Of a stretch of 64,000 nt of DNA, positions 1-9,476 are shown piece after piece. Below the pieces are notes generated by a model. That model had not been told where the DNA came from and did not search any database. It was given only the letters and a program-made list of their open reading frames with translations. This stretch comes from Neostapfia colusana (taxonomy: Eukaryota; Streptophyta; Magnoliopsida; Poales; Poaceae), in NCBI GenBank assembly GCA_030760725.1, contig JASWHV010000004.1:52915136-52979135 (forward strand), given 5' to 3'. The position numbers and the translations under genes were made by a program. The number at the start of each line of letters is the position of its first letter. Within the stretch, counting starts at the first letter, position 1.

Positions 1-719
1 GAATAGGGTGAATCATGTGCCTCCTTTAATATCATGTCGCGGAGGTATTTTATGTTAGGCACACAAATCCTTTTTCCTAGCCAAAGCATACCCTTCTCAT
101 CCTCCTTGAAATCCTTTTCTATTCCTTGTCGGATTCTTTCCTTGATCTCCTCGATCTCCTCATCCGTTGCTTGGCCATCTCTTATTTCTTGCTCCAATGA
201 GGAGTGGATCTCCATTATTTCCATGTTGTTCAAGAATCCAAGGTGTAACCGTTCGAACTCCTTGCGTAGTTCGGGTGGTAGCTCCCGAACCATGAGTTGG
301 TGACATGCTCCCTTTCGTCTCAATGCATCAGCTACTACATTGGCCTTCCCGGGGTGGTAGTTGATTCCAACATCGTAATCCTTGATGAGTTCCAACCATC
401 GACGTTGCCTCAAATTCAAGTCCGTTTGTGTAAATATGTACTTGAGGCTTTTATGATCCGTATAGATCTCACATCGATGACCAAGGATATAATGTCTCCA
501 AATCTTCAATGCATGCACCACTGCTGCTAGCTCCAAGTCAAGTGTAGGATAATTAAGCTCGTGCTTCTTTAATTGTCGTGAGGCATTTGCTACCACTTGT
601 CCTTCTTGCATGAGCACACATCCAAGCCCCTGTCGGGATGCGTCACAATATATGTCAAAGCTCTTGCTTACGTCTGGCAATACCAGAACCGGTGCTGTGG
701 TTAGCCTTTTCTTGAGTTC
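1..719 (-). pseudogene. Gypsy A RNase H and start of integrase
   Basis: Continues the RT frame after a stop at 720-722. RNase H is recognised from IYCDASRQGLGCVLMQ, the LELAAVVHALKIWRHY helix and YTDHKSLKYIF, which supply catalytic acidic residues and are intact here. NYHPGKANVVADAL ends RNase H. A linker follows, then the start of the integrase HHCC finger (KEAHDSPY) at the window edge. Close relative of gypsy B 13180-13890, but keeps the Asp that B has lost. Confidence 0.8.
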
Positions 720-1565
720 CTAAAAACTTCCTTGGCATGATGGTGTCCATTGGAAGACCTTTCCCTTTATTAGCAACTCCGTCATAGGCTTTGCTATATT
801 AGAGAAGTCTTTAATGAAGCGTCGATAGTATCCAGCCATCCCAAGAAAACTCCGGATATCCCTCACGCTCTGCGGTTGGTCCCACTTCAGAACATCTCTT
901 ACTTTTCCAGGATCAATCGATAACCCTTCCTTGGAGATAATGTGGCCTAGGAAAGATATTTCCTTTAGCCAAATTTGACACTTGTTAAGCTTGGCATACA
1001 ATTGATGCTCACGCAATTTCTGCAAGGTCAATTTCAAATGTTCTTCATGCTCCTCCTCACTTTTTGAATACACCATAATGTCGTCGATGAAAACCACGAC
1101 GAACTTGTCCAAGTACTCCATGAAAACCTTGTTCATAAGGTACATGAAGTATGCAGGTGCATTTGTCAACCCAAAAGACATGACAGTATATTCATACGAA
1201 CCATATTGTGTTCGAAAGGCTGTCTTGGGTATATCGGAGGGCTTAATCTTCAGCTGGAAGTATCCCGACCAAAGATCAATCTTGGAGAACACTCGGGCTC
1301 CTTTCATTTGGTCAAATAGGTCCTCTATACGGGGCAGAGGGTATTTGTCCTTGATTGTTACCTCGTTTAGAGACCTATAGTCCATGCACATCCTTTGGGT
1401 TCCATTCTTCTTGTCCACGAAGAGCACAGGAGCTCCCCATGGTGACGAGCTTGGACGTATAAAACCCTTCTCCAACTGCTCTTGAATTTGCTTCTTGAGT
1501 TCTACTAGTTCATTGACGGGCATCCTATAGGGTCTCTTGGCTATGGGTGCAGTTCCGGGTACCAA
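720..1565 (-). pseudogene. Gypsy A reverse transcriptase domain
   Basis: Encodes the RT fingers and palm: PYRMPVNELVELKKQIQEQL, RPSSSPWGAPVLFVDKKNG, KIDLWSGYFQLKI, MSFGLTNAPAYFMYLMN, then the catalytic box VFIDDIMVYSK with both Asp residues present, and YYRRFI in the connection. The frame differs from the upstream protease frame, so a frameshift lies between about 1565 and 1684. A TAG at 720-722 cuts it before RNase H. The apparent start at 1565 is internal to the polyprotein and not a real start. Confidence 0.9.
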
Positions 1566-1683
1566 ATCGATGGCAAAAACTTAATGTCCCGATCAGGGGG
1601 CATACCTGGAAGCTCTTCCAGGAACACGTCCGAAAATTCCTGAACCACTGGAATGTTGTCCAATGTTCCTTTTTCAACATGGT

Positions 1684-2490
1684 TCAAATTTGCCCTTTCA
1701 GGGTTTGTTGGGCTGACTCAAACTCGACACGGATGCCGTGCTCATTTGTCAACTGCTCGCTTCTTTCAGCATATTGGATTACCCCGTTGTGCTTGCTTAA
1801 CCAATCCATCCCAAGTATAATGTCAATCCCTTGGGAATTCAAGACAATAAGGTTGGCGAGGAAGTCTACCCCCCTTATTTTAAGGCTTACTTTCGGACAT
1901 ACTATATTAGTCCTCATTTCTCCTCCAGGAGAATTTAATAACATAGCACATTCGAAGTGGGATGCGGGTAGTTGAATTTTGTCAACATATTTGGATGATA
2001 TGAAGGAATGTGATGCTCCAGAATCAAATAAGATGGTAGCTGTGTTGGAGTTGGCAAGGAACATACCAATTACGACATCCTCAGCCTGTTGTGCTTCCTC
2101 AGCAGAGACATGGTTCACGTTGCCGCGAGCATAGTTCTGCTGTCCCTGATTTCCTTGATTGTCCCCTCCGTTCGGTCGCGGGTTCTGCTTGGGCACGTTA
2201 CCTTGCTGTCCAGGGCCTCTCCTCGGGCACTGGTTCGCAATGTGTCCTATCTCCCCGCATGCAAAGCATGCCCTGTTGCCTGCGGCAGCAGGTACATTGG
2301 GGCGGGGGTTTTGAACAGGAGCGCCATTGTTAGGTCGGGGCGCAGAAGGCATGGGCACGCGAGGTGCTGGTGCAACGAATTGTTGCTGTGGTGGCTGACC
2401 AGGGCGGTATGCAGGAGTGGTCGATCCATACTGCGGTGCAGGGGGCATGTACCGAGGTCGTACTTTGCTCCCTTGAGGCTGGTATGGCAT
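1684..2490 (-). pseudogene. Gypsy A gag C-terminus, zinc knuckle and aspartic protease
   Basis: A Pro/Gln/Asn-rich gag tail leads into one CCHC knuckle (CFACGEIGHIANQCP) for packaging of genomic RNA, then the aspartic protease with active site ILFDSGASHSFIS and a downstream LGMDWLSKH flap/dimer segment. Same frame as gag but separated from it by a TGA at 2500-2502. The frame ends at 1684, before RT, by frameshift. Confidence 0.9.
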
Positions 2491-2499
2491 CTTCCTCTT

Positions 2500-3249
2500 T
2501 CACTCTCGCTCGATCTCTCGGATCTTGTTTTCAACCACTGTGGCCTTGTCAACCAGCTTCTGGAAGCTTACGTAGTCATTGTTGAGGAGCTGAACCTGGA
2601 TCTCATTGTTCAACCCTCTCATGAACAGGTACTTCTTCCTCTGGTATGAGTTGACATCCTCGGTGGTATACTGGGACAGTTGCCTGAACTTGTTGAGATA
2701 CTCATTCACACTTTTCTGTCCTTAGCGGAGACCATCGAACTCCTGCCTCTTGAGCATCATTACACCAGCAGGGATGTAATGAGAGCGGAAACTTTCCTTG
2801 AACTCAGTCCAAGTGATCGTCTTTGGGTCGGCATGGGCGTTGCATAGGGCATCCCACCAGTCAGCGGCAGCTCTCATAAGTTGGTGCAATGCAAAGAGAA
2901 CCTTCTCTCGATCATTGCACTGAACAATGGCAAGCTTCTTCTCCATGGATTTCAACCAGTCATCGACCTCCATGGGATCACTCGCTTGAGCAAAGGAGGG
3001 TGGTCGAGTCCTCATGAACTCTTCCATTCTGTTGTGAGCCAGCGGTGGTGGTGGCGGTGGTGCCGGAACAGGGTTGTTGTTGGCTTGCAACTGACCCAAA
3101 GTTTGGATCATGGTTTGCATAAGCTGGTTTTGCATGGCCATCAACCTTTCCAGATTGTTCTCGCCAGCTCCGGGGTTAACAGGAACTTCCTCGTGATCAT
3201 CCTCTTGGTTGTCACGGATGTTCCTTCGGCCGGTGTTTCCTCTCACCAT
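2500..3249 (-). pseudogene. Gypsy A gag
   Basis: Starts at the ATG at 3249 (MVRGNTGRRN), the same start position as gypsy B gag. An acidic Asn-rich N-terminus and a Pro run precede the retrotransposon gag domain (RMEEFMRTRPPSFAQA, PMEVDDWLKSMEKKLAIVQC, AADWWDALCNAHADP, FRSHYIPAGVMMLKRQEF). Two in-frame stops are present, at 2722-2724 and 2500-2502. Gypsy B has Gln at the first position and Gly at the second. The ATG follows directly on a pyrimidine-rich CAG, discussed as a candidate splice acceptor. Confidence 0.88.
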
Positions 3250-3321
3250 CTGTGAGAGAGATAGAATAGAATGTTAGAAGGTTAGGTAGATTCCCTCAAC
3301 TATATGCATCAAGGTGAGTTG

Positions 3322-3419
<98 letters not shown>

Positions 3420-3513
3420 CCATATGAGGATGTGAACAAGTGCCGAAACATCTCACACCTCTTTCTACTTGCGTGTGGATATGGACAACGTTTGGAAATG
3501 TCCCATAACTCAC
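3250..3513 (-). other. Candidate intron just upstream of gypsy A gag
   Basis: On the minus strand a GTGAGT sits at 3513-3508 and a pyrimidine-rich tract ending in CAG abuts the gag ATG at 3249. Gypsy B has the same arrangement (27129 to 26903), and C has the donor-like part only. The AT/TG microsatellite lies inside this segment. Splicing is inferred from sequence alone. Confidence 0.35.
3325..3419. repeat. (TA)n followed by (TG)n microsatellite
   Basis: About 75 bp of uninterrupted TA followed by about 20 bp of TG in the gypsy A leader. It is absent from the corresponding leader of gypsy B. Likely length-variable and prone to assembly error. Confidence 0.97.
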
Positions 3514-3560
3514 ACTAAGCACACAATCAAAACAATCATTGCAAGGGCTCATACAACTCC

Positions 3561-3653
3561 TATTCAAGGCTGGTTTCCTATGCCAAGGTGGTTTTAAAGC
3601 CAATCTAAGCGTCCTAGGGTTCTTCCTTTGGCATAGGAAACCAGCCTTGAATA
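3561..3653. repeat. Perfect 26-bp inverted repeat with 41-bp loop
   Basis: Arms at 3561-3586 and 3628-3653 are exact reverse complements (core ggctggtttcctatgcc). They would form a strong hairpin in the genomic RNA of gypsy A between primer site and gag. I did not find the arms in the B or C leaders. Confidence 0.93.
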
Positions 3654-3655
3654 CC

Positions 3656-3772
3656 AATCTATGACTCCTATTTAGGGGTGTAACCGGCTATTAACCCGTG
3701 GCTCTAATATTAATCTAAGGTTTCTATCTAGGCATGTAACCTACTGTTAACCCGTGGCTCTGATACCAATCT
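3656..3772. repeat. Tandem duplication of the primer-binding-site region
   Basis: Two imperfect 56-bp units (3656-3711 and 3712-3767) share the frame aatct...gtaac...ttaacccgtggctct, and a third partial aatct follows. Only the unit next to the LTR has the functional-looking tRNA-Met match; in the other it is degraded (ctctaatatt instead of ctctgatacc). Confidence 0.85.
3755..3768 (-). promoter_or_regulatory. Gypsy A primer binding site (tRNA-Met)
   Basis: Minus strand TGGTATCAGAGCCA, complementary to the 3' end of plant initiator tRNA-Met, three bases inside the LTR boundary. It primes minus-strand DNA synthesis. Confidence 0.9.
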
Positions 3773-4061
3773 GTGATGCCCTCAATTCTGTGGAAAAACC
3801 ACGGAACCAAGAACTAATGCATATGTATGCCCAGGATGTTCATCACACATATACATATATTCCACAAACTGAATCCATAATATATATAACCACGAATAAC
3901 AGAGTTTATTACAATGTCTCATGAGTCTTGGACTCATGCTTACAGCGGAAGTCTTATTTCTATGCAGCGGAAGTCTTTATTCTAAGGCGGAAGCAAATCT
4001 AAGCAGAAGTGGCTCCATCTCTACTCCCTCCACAGGCAAGGTTGAGAATAGATCACACGCC

Positions 4062-5415
4062 TCAATGCTCCACTTGGTCTTCATAGTAGGCTTCTCCTGC
4101 TGCTGATGATGAAATAATAATGCAAGTTTGAGTACAATGATGTACTCAGCAAGTGAGGGAAAAACATGATATGCAGCTCATAACAAGGTAGGTATAAAAA
4201 GGCTCATTTGCAGAAAGAAACTTTATAAAACCATGATAAGCAGCAACTTAACTTTAAATGAATGTAATCCTAGTATGGAATAAATTACCAACATACCTCC
4301 ATCACTTTCCATGTTCCACCCGAACATGGAACCAACTTCATTCATACTCACGAATACCTCCTCGTATTCGCTACCATCTCACGAATACCTTCCCGTATTC
4401 GCTACCATCTTATCTCATAAACATCTTTGCCTCATACCGAGACCCATCTCATTGTCACGACTCAACAGTCGTGCAACCATCTTGACACCCAGACTCAACA
4501 GTCCCAAAACCAAAATCATAACCCAAAAATAATAACCAAAACCAAGAATCATCCCAATAACCATCCCAACTAATCATGGCAGTTTAGCCAGGCGCTTGTG
4601 ACAGTAAGCTCGGCTATCATGATAGTTTTAGACTCTGCAGAGTTTGCACCTCTTTACCCACAAGTTTGTGATTTCGTCACCCATCGGCGACTGCAGAACC
4701 TCCATTATACCAGTACACAACCGTTGGTGTATGGTAAGAGATCACAAAATAGCCTTTACAAAGGGGTTACTAGATGTATGGACTCACTAAGGTTTCACCG
4801 GCAGGCTAGAATCTCCAATTCTCCCACCCACGGGCCCCCTCTTGTGCCATGCAGTTCCCAGGGCAGTCCTCACTCGACTCTCCATTCCCCGTGCCTTCCA
4901 CAGTCCATAACACTCTAGCAACTTACCTAATTACTCAGCTAAGCCGCACCCATACTTGGCCTTGTGGTGGCACTGTTATCCTGGCATGTGCATGCATGAA
5001 CCAGTCCTTAGATCTATACCTCATTCACAAACCCAGTCTTGCCTAGATCTCCCTCCGATCCATGTCTATTGACATCATCGATTTCTTATTGTCATTACGA
5101 GTGCAGTTAGCTAGACACATCTAATTCGCTTCCCAATCCCATAGACTCAGCGAAGCATAAAGCAAAAACCATACCCGACTCATAAACTTTCCTGGCGACA
5201 AGGGTGGTTTAACCAAAGCTAGTAAACTCCTATAAAAGGGTTTCCCATCATGTTTGACTCAGTACACACACCTTTTCGCAAAACAAAACAGTTTTACCCA
5301 AAACATAGGATCAATATGGTCAAGGAGCACTTGCCTTGTTCTTGCGGTTCCGGTTGTTCTTGGATCTCAAAACCTTGTTGCTGCAGTTCGTCATAGACAG
5401 CTCCCTGAGCTGGTC
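4062..5415 (-). CDS. LTR-embedded two-exon coding module, gypsy A
   Basis: Exon at 5415-5335 (81 nt, phase 1 at both ends) follows a CAG and encodes a Gln/Glu-rich peptide (VYDELQQQGFEIQEQPEP). It ends at AG followed by GCAAGT, the classic donor of GC-AG introns. The terminal exon at 4096-4062 follows CAGCAG and encodes GEAYYEDQVEH then stop; the phase-1 junction restores Gly. Gypsy B has the same exon sizes (81 and 35 nt) and peptides of the same character. No upstream exon with a clear ATG was resolved. A possible donor (AAG/GTAGGT) lies near 5720. Function unknown; splicing inferred. Confidence 0.5.
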
Positions 5416-5906
5416 CTGCTAGGTAGGATCACGTGCATACGAGATTCACAGCAATCAATATCATGCATAAACCTTAAACTAGATGCGATGATGCACATGC
5501 ATGCTATCCTATGATTAGTTTTATTAGATTGGTTTGCACGTGCTCTTGCATGGCTTGCATGGATTTTATGATTAACAGGGGTGTTCGGATCAAAGGTGGA
5601 CATGGCGATGATCTTGTCTTCTAGATCATCCTGATCATCAAGTGATCTGTCCACGAGAAGGCTTCTGTTCGAAAGGAATCAAAGAACAGATGCAAAAAGA
5701 ACACAACGATATCGTAAGGTGGTATTGGAGACCTACCTTACGTTCTTCTCGGTCTCGAGGTCCTCCTCAGATCGTTGGGGTTCCTCCGGCGATCTTCCTT
5801 GCTGCACTCCGGCTATGTTTTGCTCGGCGGTTTAGGACTAGGGCTCTAAGTCGTCGGCTCAGGAGTTATAAAAGAAGTTTGTGGTTTCGGCCAGAGGTTC
5901 AGGGTT

Positions 5907-5915
5907 CTATTTATA
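5907..5915 (-). promoter_or_regulatory. TATA box of gypsy A LTR
   Basis: Minus strand TATAAATAG downstream of the ACGT repeat array, consistent with the U3/R promoter. A second AT-rich candidate (cttttataact, minus) lies about 40 bp further downstream. Confidence 0.6.
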
Positions 5916-6108
5916 ATCGGGAAGAGAAGAGTCCTAATCTGATTGTATCCCGAATAAGAGTCCTGTTCAATTTATCATTGAATCTTGCAACTTATCTTTA
6001 GTTGATTTGGTGTAGTATCATTGCGGAATTCAGGTCGGCTTCTGTTCAGGTATCTCTATGCGTACAGATTCCAAAATTGCTTCAGAACCCGTCACCTTCG
6101 CGGTGATG

Positions 6109-6630
6109 AGCTCCGGAGTCTCCACGTGTCCATTGGGCCTGGTCTCTTCTTTTCCGCAGAGATGAGCTCCGGTGGTGCCGCGTGTCAAGCGAGCAAGACT
6201 TCCCTCTTCTTCGGAAGTGAGCTCCGCGTACGCCACGTGTCAGTGCCGGACCTTTCCTCTCTTCTTTCCTCAGAGACAAGCTCCGAGGTTAACACGTGTC
6301 CAACAGTGATGGACCTCCCGGAGATAAGCTCCAGTGGCGACACGTCTCCGATAGAACCGGACCTCTCAGAGGTGAGCTCCGAGATCGACACGTATCCCGC
6401 GCCGCTGATCCTCTGATTTCCGTGGTGACTAGCTCCGAAGGTGACATGTGTCCCGCGGAAATGCCTTTGCTTCTTCCGCAGAGGCTAGCTCCGAGAGCAA
6501 CACGTGTCCCACACGAACCGGACCTCTCCCCTTTTGCGGTGATGAGCCCCGAACCTGCCACGTAGCCATTTTAGCGGCGTACCACTCCCCAGCTCGCAGG
6601 GACGAGCTCCGAACACGCCACGTGGCCAGC
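6109..6630 (-). promoter_or_regulatory. Array of about ten GAGCTCCG / CACGTGTC repeat units in U3
   Basis: Roughly every 50-60 bp the plus strand repeats a module of gagctccg, about 8-10 variable bases, then cacgtgtc or a one- or two-base variant: near 6122, 6178, 6233, 6293, 6341, 6390, 6444, 6501, 6558 and 6619. CACGTG is the G-box, and ACGTGTC/ACGTGGC is the core of ABA-responsive elements. All lie upstream of the TATA box on the element's own strand. Interpretation as an enhancer array is inference. Confidence 0.75.
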
Positions 6631-6783
6631 GGACCGCGGAAATTGTCTTCGGCGCTCTCTGAGAGCTGGATTTGGCTCTTATTGGCTATCCTTTTGATAT
6701 TTTTCTCTGTTCCTACTTTTCTTAAAATGTTTTCTCTTCATAAAACATGAATACATCCAGAAACCAGATATGTGGGTGTCACA

Positions 6784-9059
6784 GGGAGGTTGAATACGGT
6801 ACTGTAGGGTCGGCCCCGGGTGTCAGCCGTTTAAAGATTTCGGTTTTTTTTTTCAGTTTTCCCTCCAAAACTTTAGAAGCCCATAACTTTGGCTAGGATT
6901 GTCCATATCGGGTGAACCAAAATTTGTTGGATTCAGATCTCTGAGTACTTTTCAGGAAGACAATATTCTTTCAATGAAATCCAGTATTTCCCCAGAATGA
7001 ATTCTCCATATTTTACAATTGGGAATTTTAACTGGAGATTTCTTTTATGTAAAATTCTGAAATTTGTCCGGGACGTTTATTGTAATATCCCTGAGTCACA
7101 TGAAAAATTTCAGATCCATCCGTGCGCACTTACTCCACCGAATGATGTGATTAAGTAAACTGGTCCAGAGAAAAAGAAAAATGTCCAGAAACATTTTTCA
7201 GAAATTCTCTGAACTTCTTTAGATCATATCTTTTGCTAGGAATCTCCAAATGAGACGAAACTAATTCCATTAGAACCATATTGAACTCTAGTTTCCAAAA
7301 AGTAACACTTGATCCATGACAATCCCTAGAAAACTATAAGAGCTCTAATTATAGCCAAATACACATTTATTTGTGCAGGGCCCAATTGGGCTTTGCTTCA
7401 AATGAAATTTGGCCAAGTCCCTGTTTAGGTTGTCACCAAACCAAAGTAAAAATTTCAGAGTGGAAGGGGCTGTCTAAATATACTTAGGGTATTCACAATC
7501 TTAATTCAATCTCAAATGCGTATAAGTTTGACACACATCGTATTTTTCTTTTCCGTGCAGTCGTTAAGGCCGAGGAGGAACCGGAGATACTTGATTGTAT
7601 CCCTCCAGAAGAGAGTTTACTCGACAACCAGAAGCAAGGCAAGCTCTGGTTTGTATTAACCTACTTTTAAAGTTTATTGTTTTGATCACTTATTTTATGC
7701 AAGTCTTATGATGTGCTTTAGAGTCTTGAATTGAAACCCAATTGCATAGCCAAGAGAACCAGGAATTTTGGGTTAGAATTTGAACCTCCAGTAGCCACTG
7801 CAATGCTCAAATGGGATAGGATTTGGTACAAGTCGAGTAGTTGGAACTACTCGCGAGAATAGGCTTAGAGGCACACTACTCGGTTAGAGATAGAAAACGA
7901 ATCACATGGCAAGAAAATGAGACCGAGCGGAGAGTAAGGGCAGCGGGACTTTACGGCCTGGGTGCCGTAGCTCTGCTTGTGTCAATTGAGGCCCGAGCTG
8001 TGTCCGGGCCTGTTGAACAAGCTAGAACTGTACCAAAGACCAACCAGCTATATGGGAACCGGGAAACCGATGTAATTCAGGAAGCGATATGTTGAGGCAT
8101 TGCTTCTCGTCTAGAGGGTAGGTTGAGAGCAGCGAGGTGTAAATCGTCTAGCGGGCACCAAGGATGCTCCACATAGAATCCTCCTGCTCAGGACGATAGG
8201 ACCGGTTCAACACTTGGCTAATGGATGAAAGGTGGTTGCGTACGACGTCCATGATGGTTGCTGAAGGCAACATCGAGTACGGGCGTACGTGACGGGTTAT
8301 TCGTATAACCCTGCAGGTGTAAATTGATTATAATCGCCATAAGTCACGGTCAATGAGTACCACATGTCCATTGTACCATGACGTAGAAAGAACAGGCTAG
8401 TTGTCATGATAAAAGTTGCTGGTTGAAAGCTTTATGTTGTTTGTTAATCAAATGCTTTAGTTTAGAGCAAATCAAAGTTCTTTTCAACCTTAGGCAAAGC
8501 ATATAAGAGAAATGCGTTTCTTGTTTGATTGTGGATTTCTTATGTGTCTTGGCACATGGTTTCCCACTAACTTGAGGCTAAACTTGAAAGTGAGAGTCCA
8601 CTAATTAGGTGAGTCCTTACGCAAAGTATTTTCCCATTAGACACTTCTTATTCCAGCATGTAGAGTTGCATGTTTAGATGAGATGGGTTAGTCTTACTGA
8701 GCCATCGTGCTCACTGCTTGTTGTTGAAGTGTTTGCAGGGTTCTATGAGGAGGAGGCCCCAGAGGAAGAGACGGACCCCCAAGAGGGAACCACCGTCGAA
8801 TGGGAGCCATGCACGCCGCTGTGTTAGTGTGTGTATGTGTGTGCTAGTAGGAACACGTTCAAGGACTGAACGTGTACCTTTTGCTTAGTATACGTCTGCA
8901 AGTGTAGACTAGAACGTTATTTTTTGGTAACTATTTTTAGAAACAGTTATGTAATAAGAATTTAGCTTCCGCTTATCGCCTTTTTCGTGTGTTATCCAGT
9001 GCTGTCTATCGCAACACCCCTCAGCGAGATCCTAGAATGTCGGGACCGTCGGGTCCTCA
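6784..9059 (+). repeat. Right portion of a plus-oriented gypsy LTR
   Basis: No polyprotein here. Bases 6870-7600 are homologous to the reverse complement of 49930-49240 in the gypsy D LTR. Bases 7970-9059 are homologous, in the same orientation, to the solo LTR at 54295-56779 (for example gagccatcgtgctcac near 8700 and 56388). The left end is cut by gypsy A; the right end is placed near 9059 by comparison with the solo LTR and is approximate. Confidence 0.65.
7561..8827 (+). CDS. LTR-embedded two-exon coding module, plus-oriented LTR fragment
   Basis: An exon at 7561-7638 (78 nt, phase 1 at both ends) follows a long pyrimidine tract ending in GTGCAG and ends CAAG before GCAAGC. It encodes an acidic peptide (KAEEEPEILDCIPPEES). 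The terminal exon at 8739-8827 follows TTTGCAG and encodes an acidic peptide ending GTTVEWEPCTPLC then stop. The solo LTR near 56424-56523 encodes a matching C-terminus (GTTAEWEPYTPR, stop). Same exon plan as in gypsy A, B and C. Function unknown. Confidence 0.45.
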
Positions 9060-9207
9060 AACTATCGCCGGCGCCCGAGCGTGCGCCGGACAGCGGCAGT
9101 GGCGCAGCCCGTTCTCATCCGATTCTGCTTATTTTTTGAAGTGGTTTCTTCCTACATGTTCCTTGGAGCACGGTGCACATGCCAGACAACTTTTCGCACC
9201 TCGGCAT
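9060..9207 (-). repeat. Probable distal piece of gypsy E LTR, left of the gypsy B insertion
   Basis: Removing gypsy B and one copy of its duplication (ggcat at 9203-9207) makes this piece contiguous with 43964-45454, the minus-oriented LTR of gypsy E. No coding potential seen. The assignment is by position, and its boundary with the preceding LTR fragment is approximate. Confidence 0.45.
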
Positions 9208-9476
9208 TGTGACACCCAGTTCAGAAAACAGAACCAACTTAATGGATATGTGTGCCCAGGATGTTCATCACACATACACATGTAATCCACAAACTGAATT
9301 CAGAATATAACCACGAATAAATAGTGTTTAAGTACTTTATTACATCAACTCATTGACTCACTCATGAATCTCTAACTTATTCTTGCAGCGGAAGTCTCTA
9401 AACGACAGAGGAAATAACTAAATAGCAGCAGGCTCCATCTTCAACTCCACAGGCATGTTGACGGTAGTTCGCACGC

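Larger units (their letters stand above)
1..6783 (-). mobile_element. Gypsy A: Ty3/gypsy chromovirus, 5' LTR plus gag-pol, 3' end outside window
   Basis: A minus-strand LTR retrotransposon enters from the left edge. From its 5' end it has an LTR (3772-6783), a tRNA-Met primer site, a short leader, gag, protease, RT, RNase H and the start of integrase; the rest of integrase and the 3' LTR lie outside. Its gag-pol is closely related to gypsy B by side-by-side reading and is tentatively of the Tekay/Del clade. The leader lacks the ORF0 seen in B and C. The LTR ends at ...gtgtcaca (6783), so bases 6784-6788 should be one target duplication, which cannot be checked here. Confidence 0.9.
3772..6783 (-). 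repeat. Gypsy A 5' LTR (3.0 kb)
   Basis: Begins TGTGATGCCC and ends GTGTCACA on the plus strand, with the primer site adjacent at its left. It is a diverged relative of the gypsy B LTR: both share the cattcatcacacatata-type block near the left end and the cctttacaaagggg block near 4750. On the minus strand, U3 runs from 6783 to the TATA box near 5915. The very long R-U5 holds the spliced-looking exons at 5335-5415 and 4062-4096. A strongly patterned ACGT repeat array fills much of U3. Confidence 0.88.

Noticed and set aside
2089..2649. Plus-strand ORFs opposite gag-pol (also 1078-1380, 33222-33629, 34092-34696, 57517-57930).
   Set aside because: Shadows of the minus-strand polyproteins; their peptides match no known fold.
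3325..3419. TA/TG run as a possible functional element.
   Set aside because: Simple microsatellite, absent from the related leader of gypsy B.
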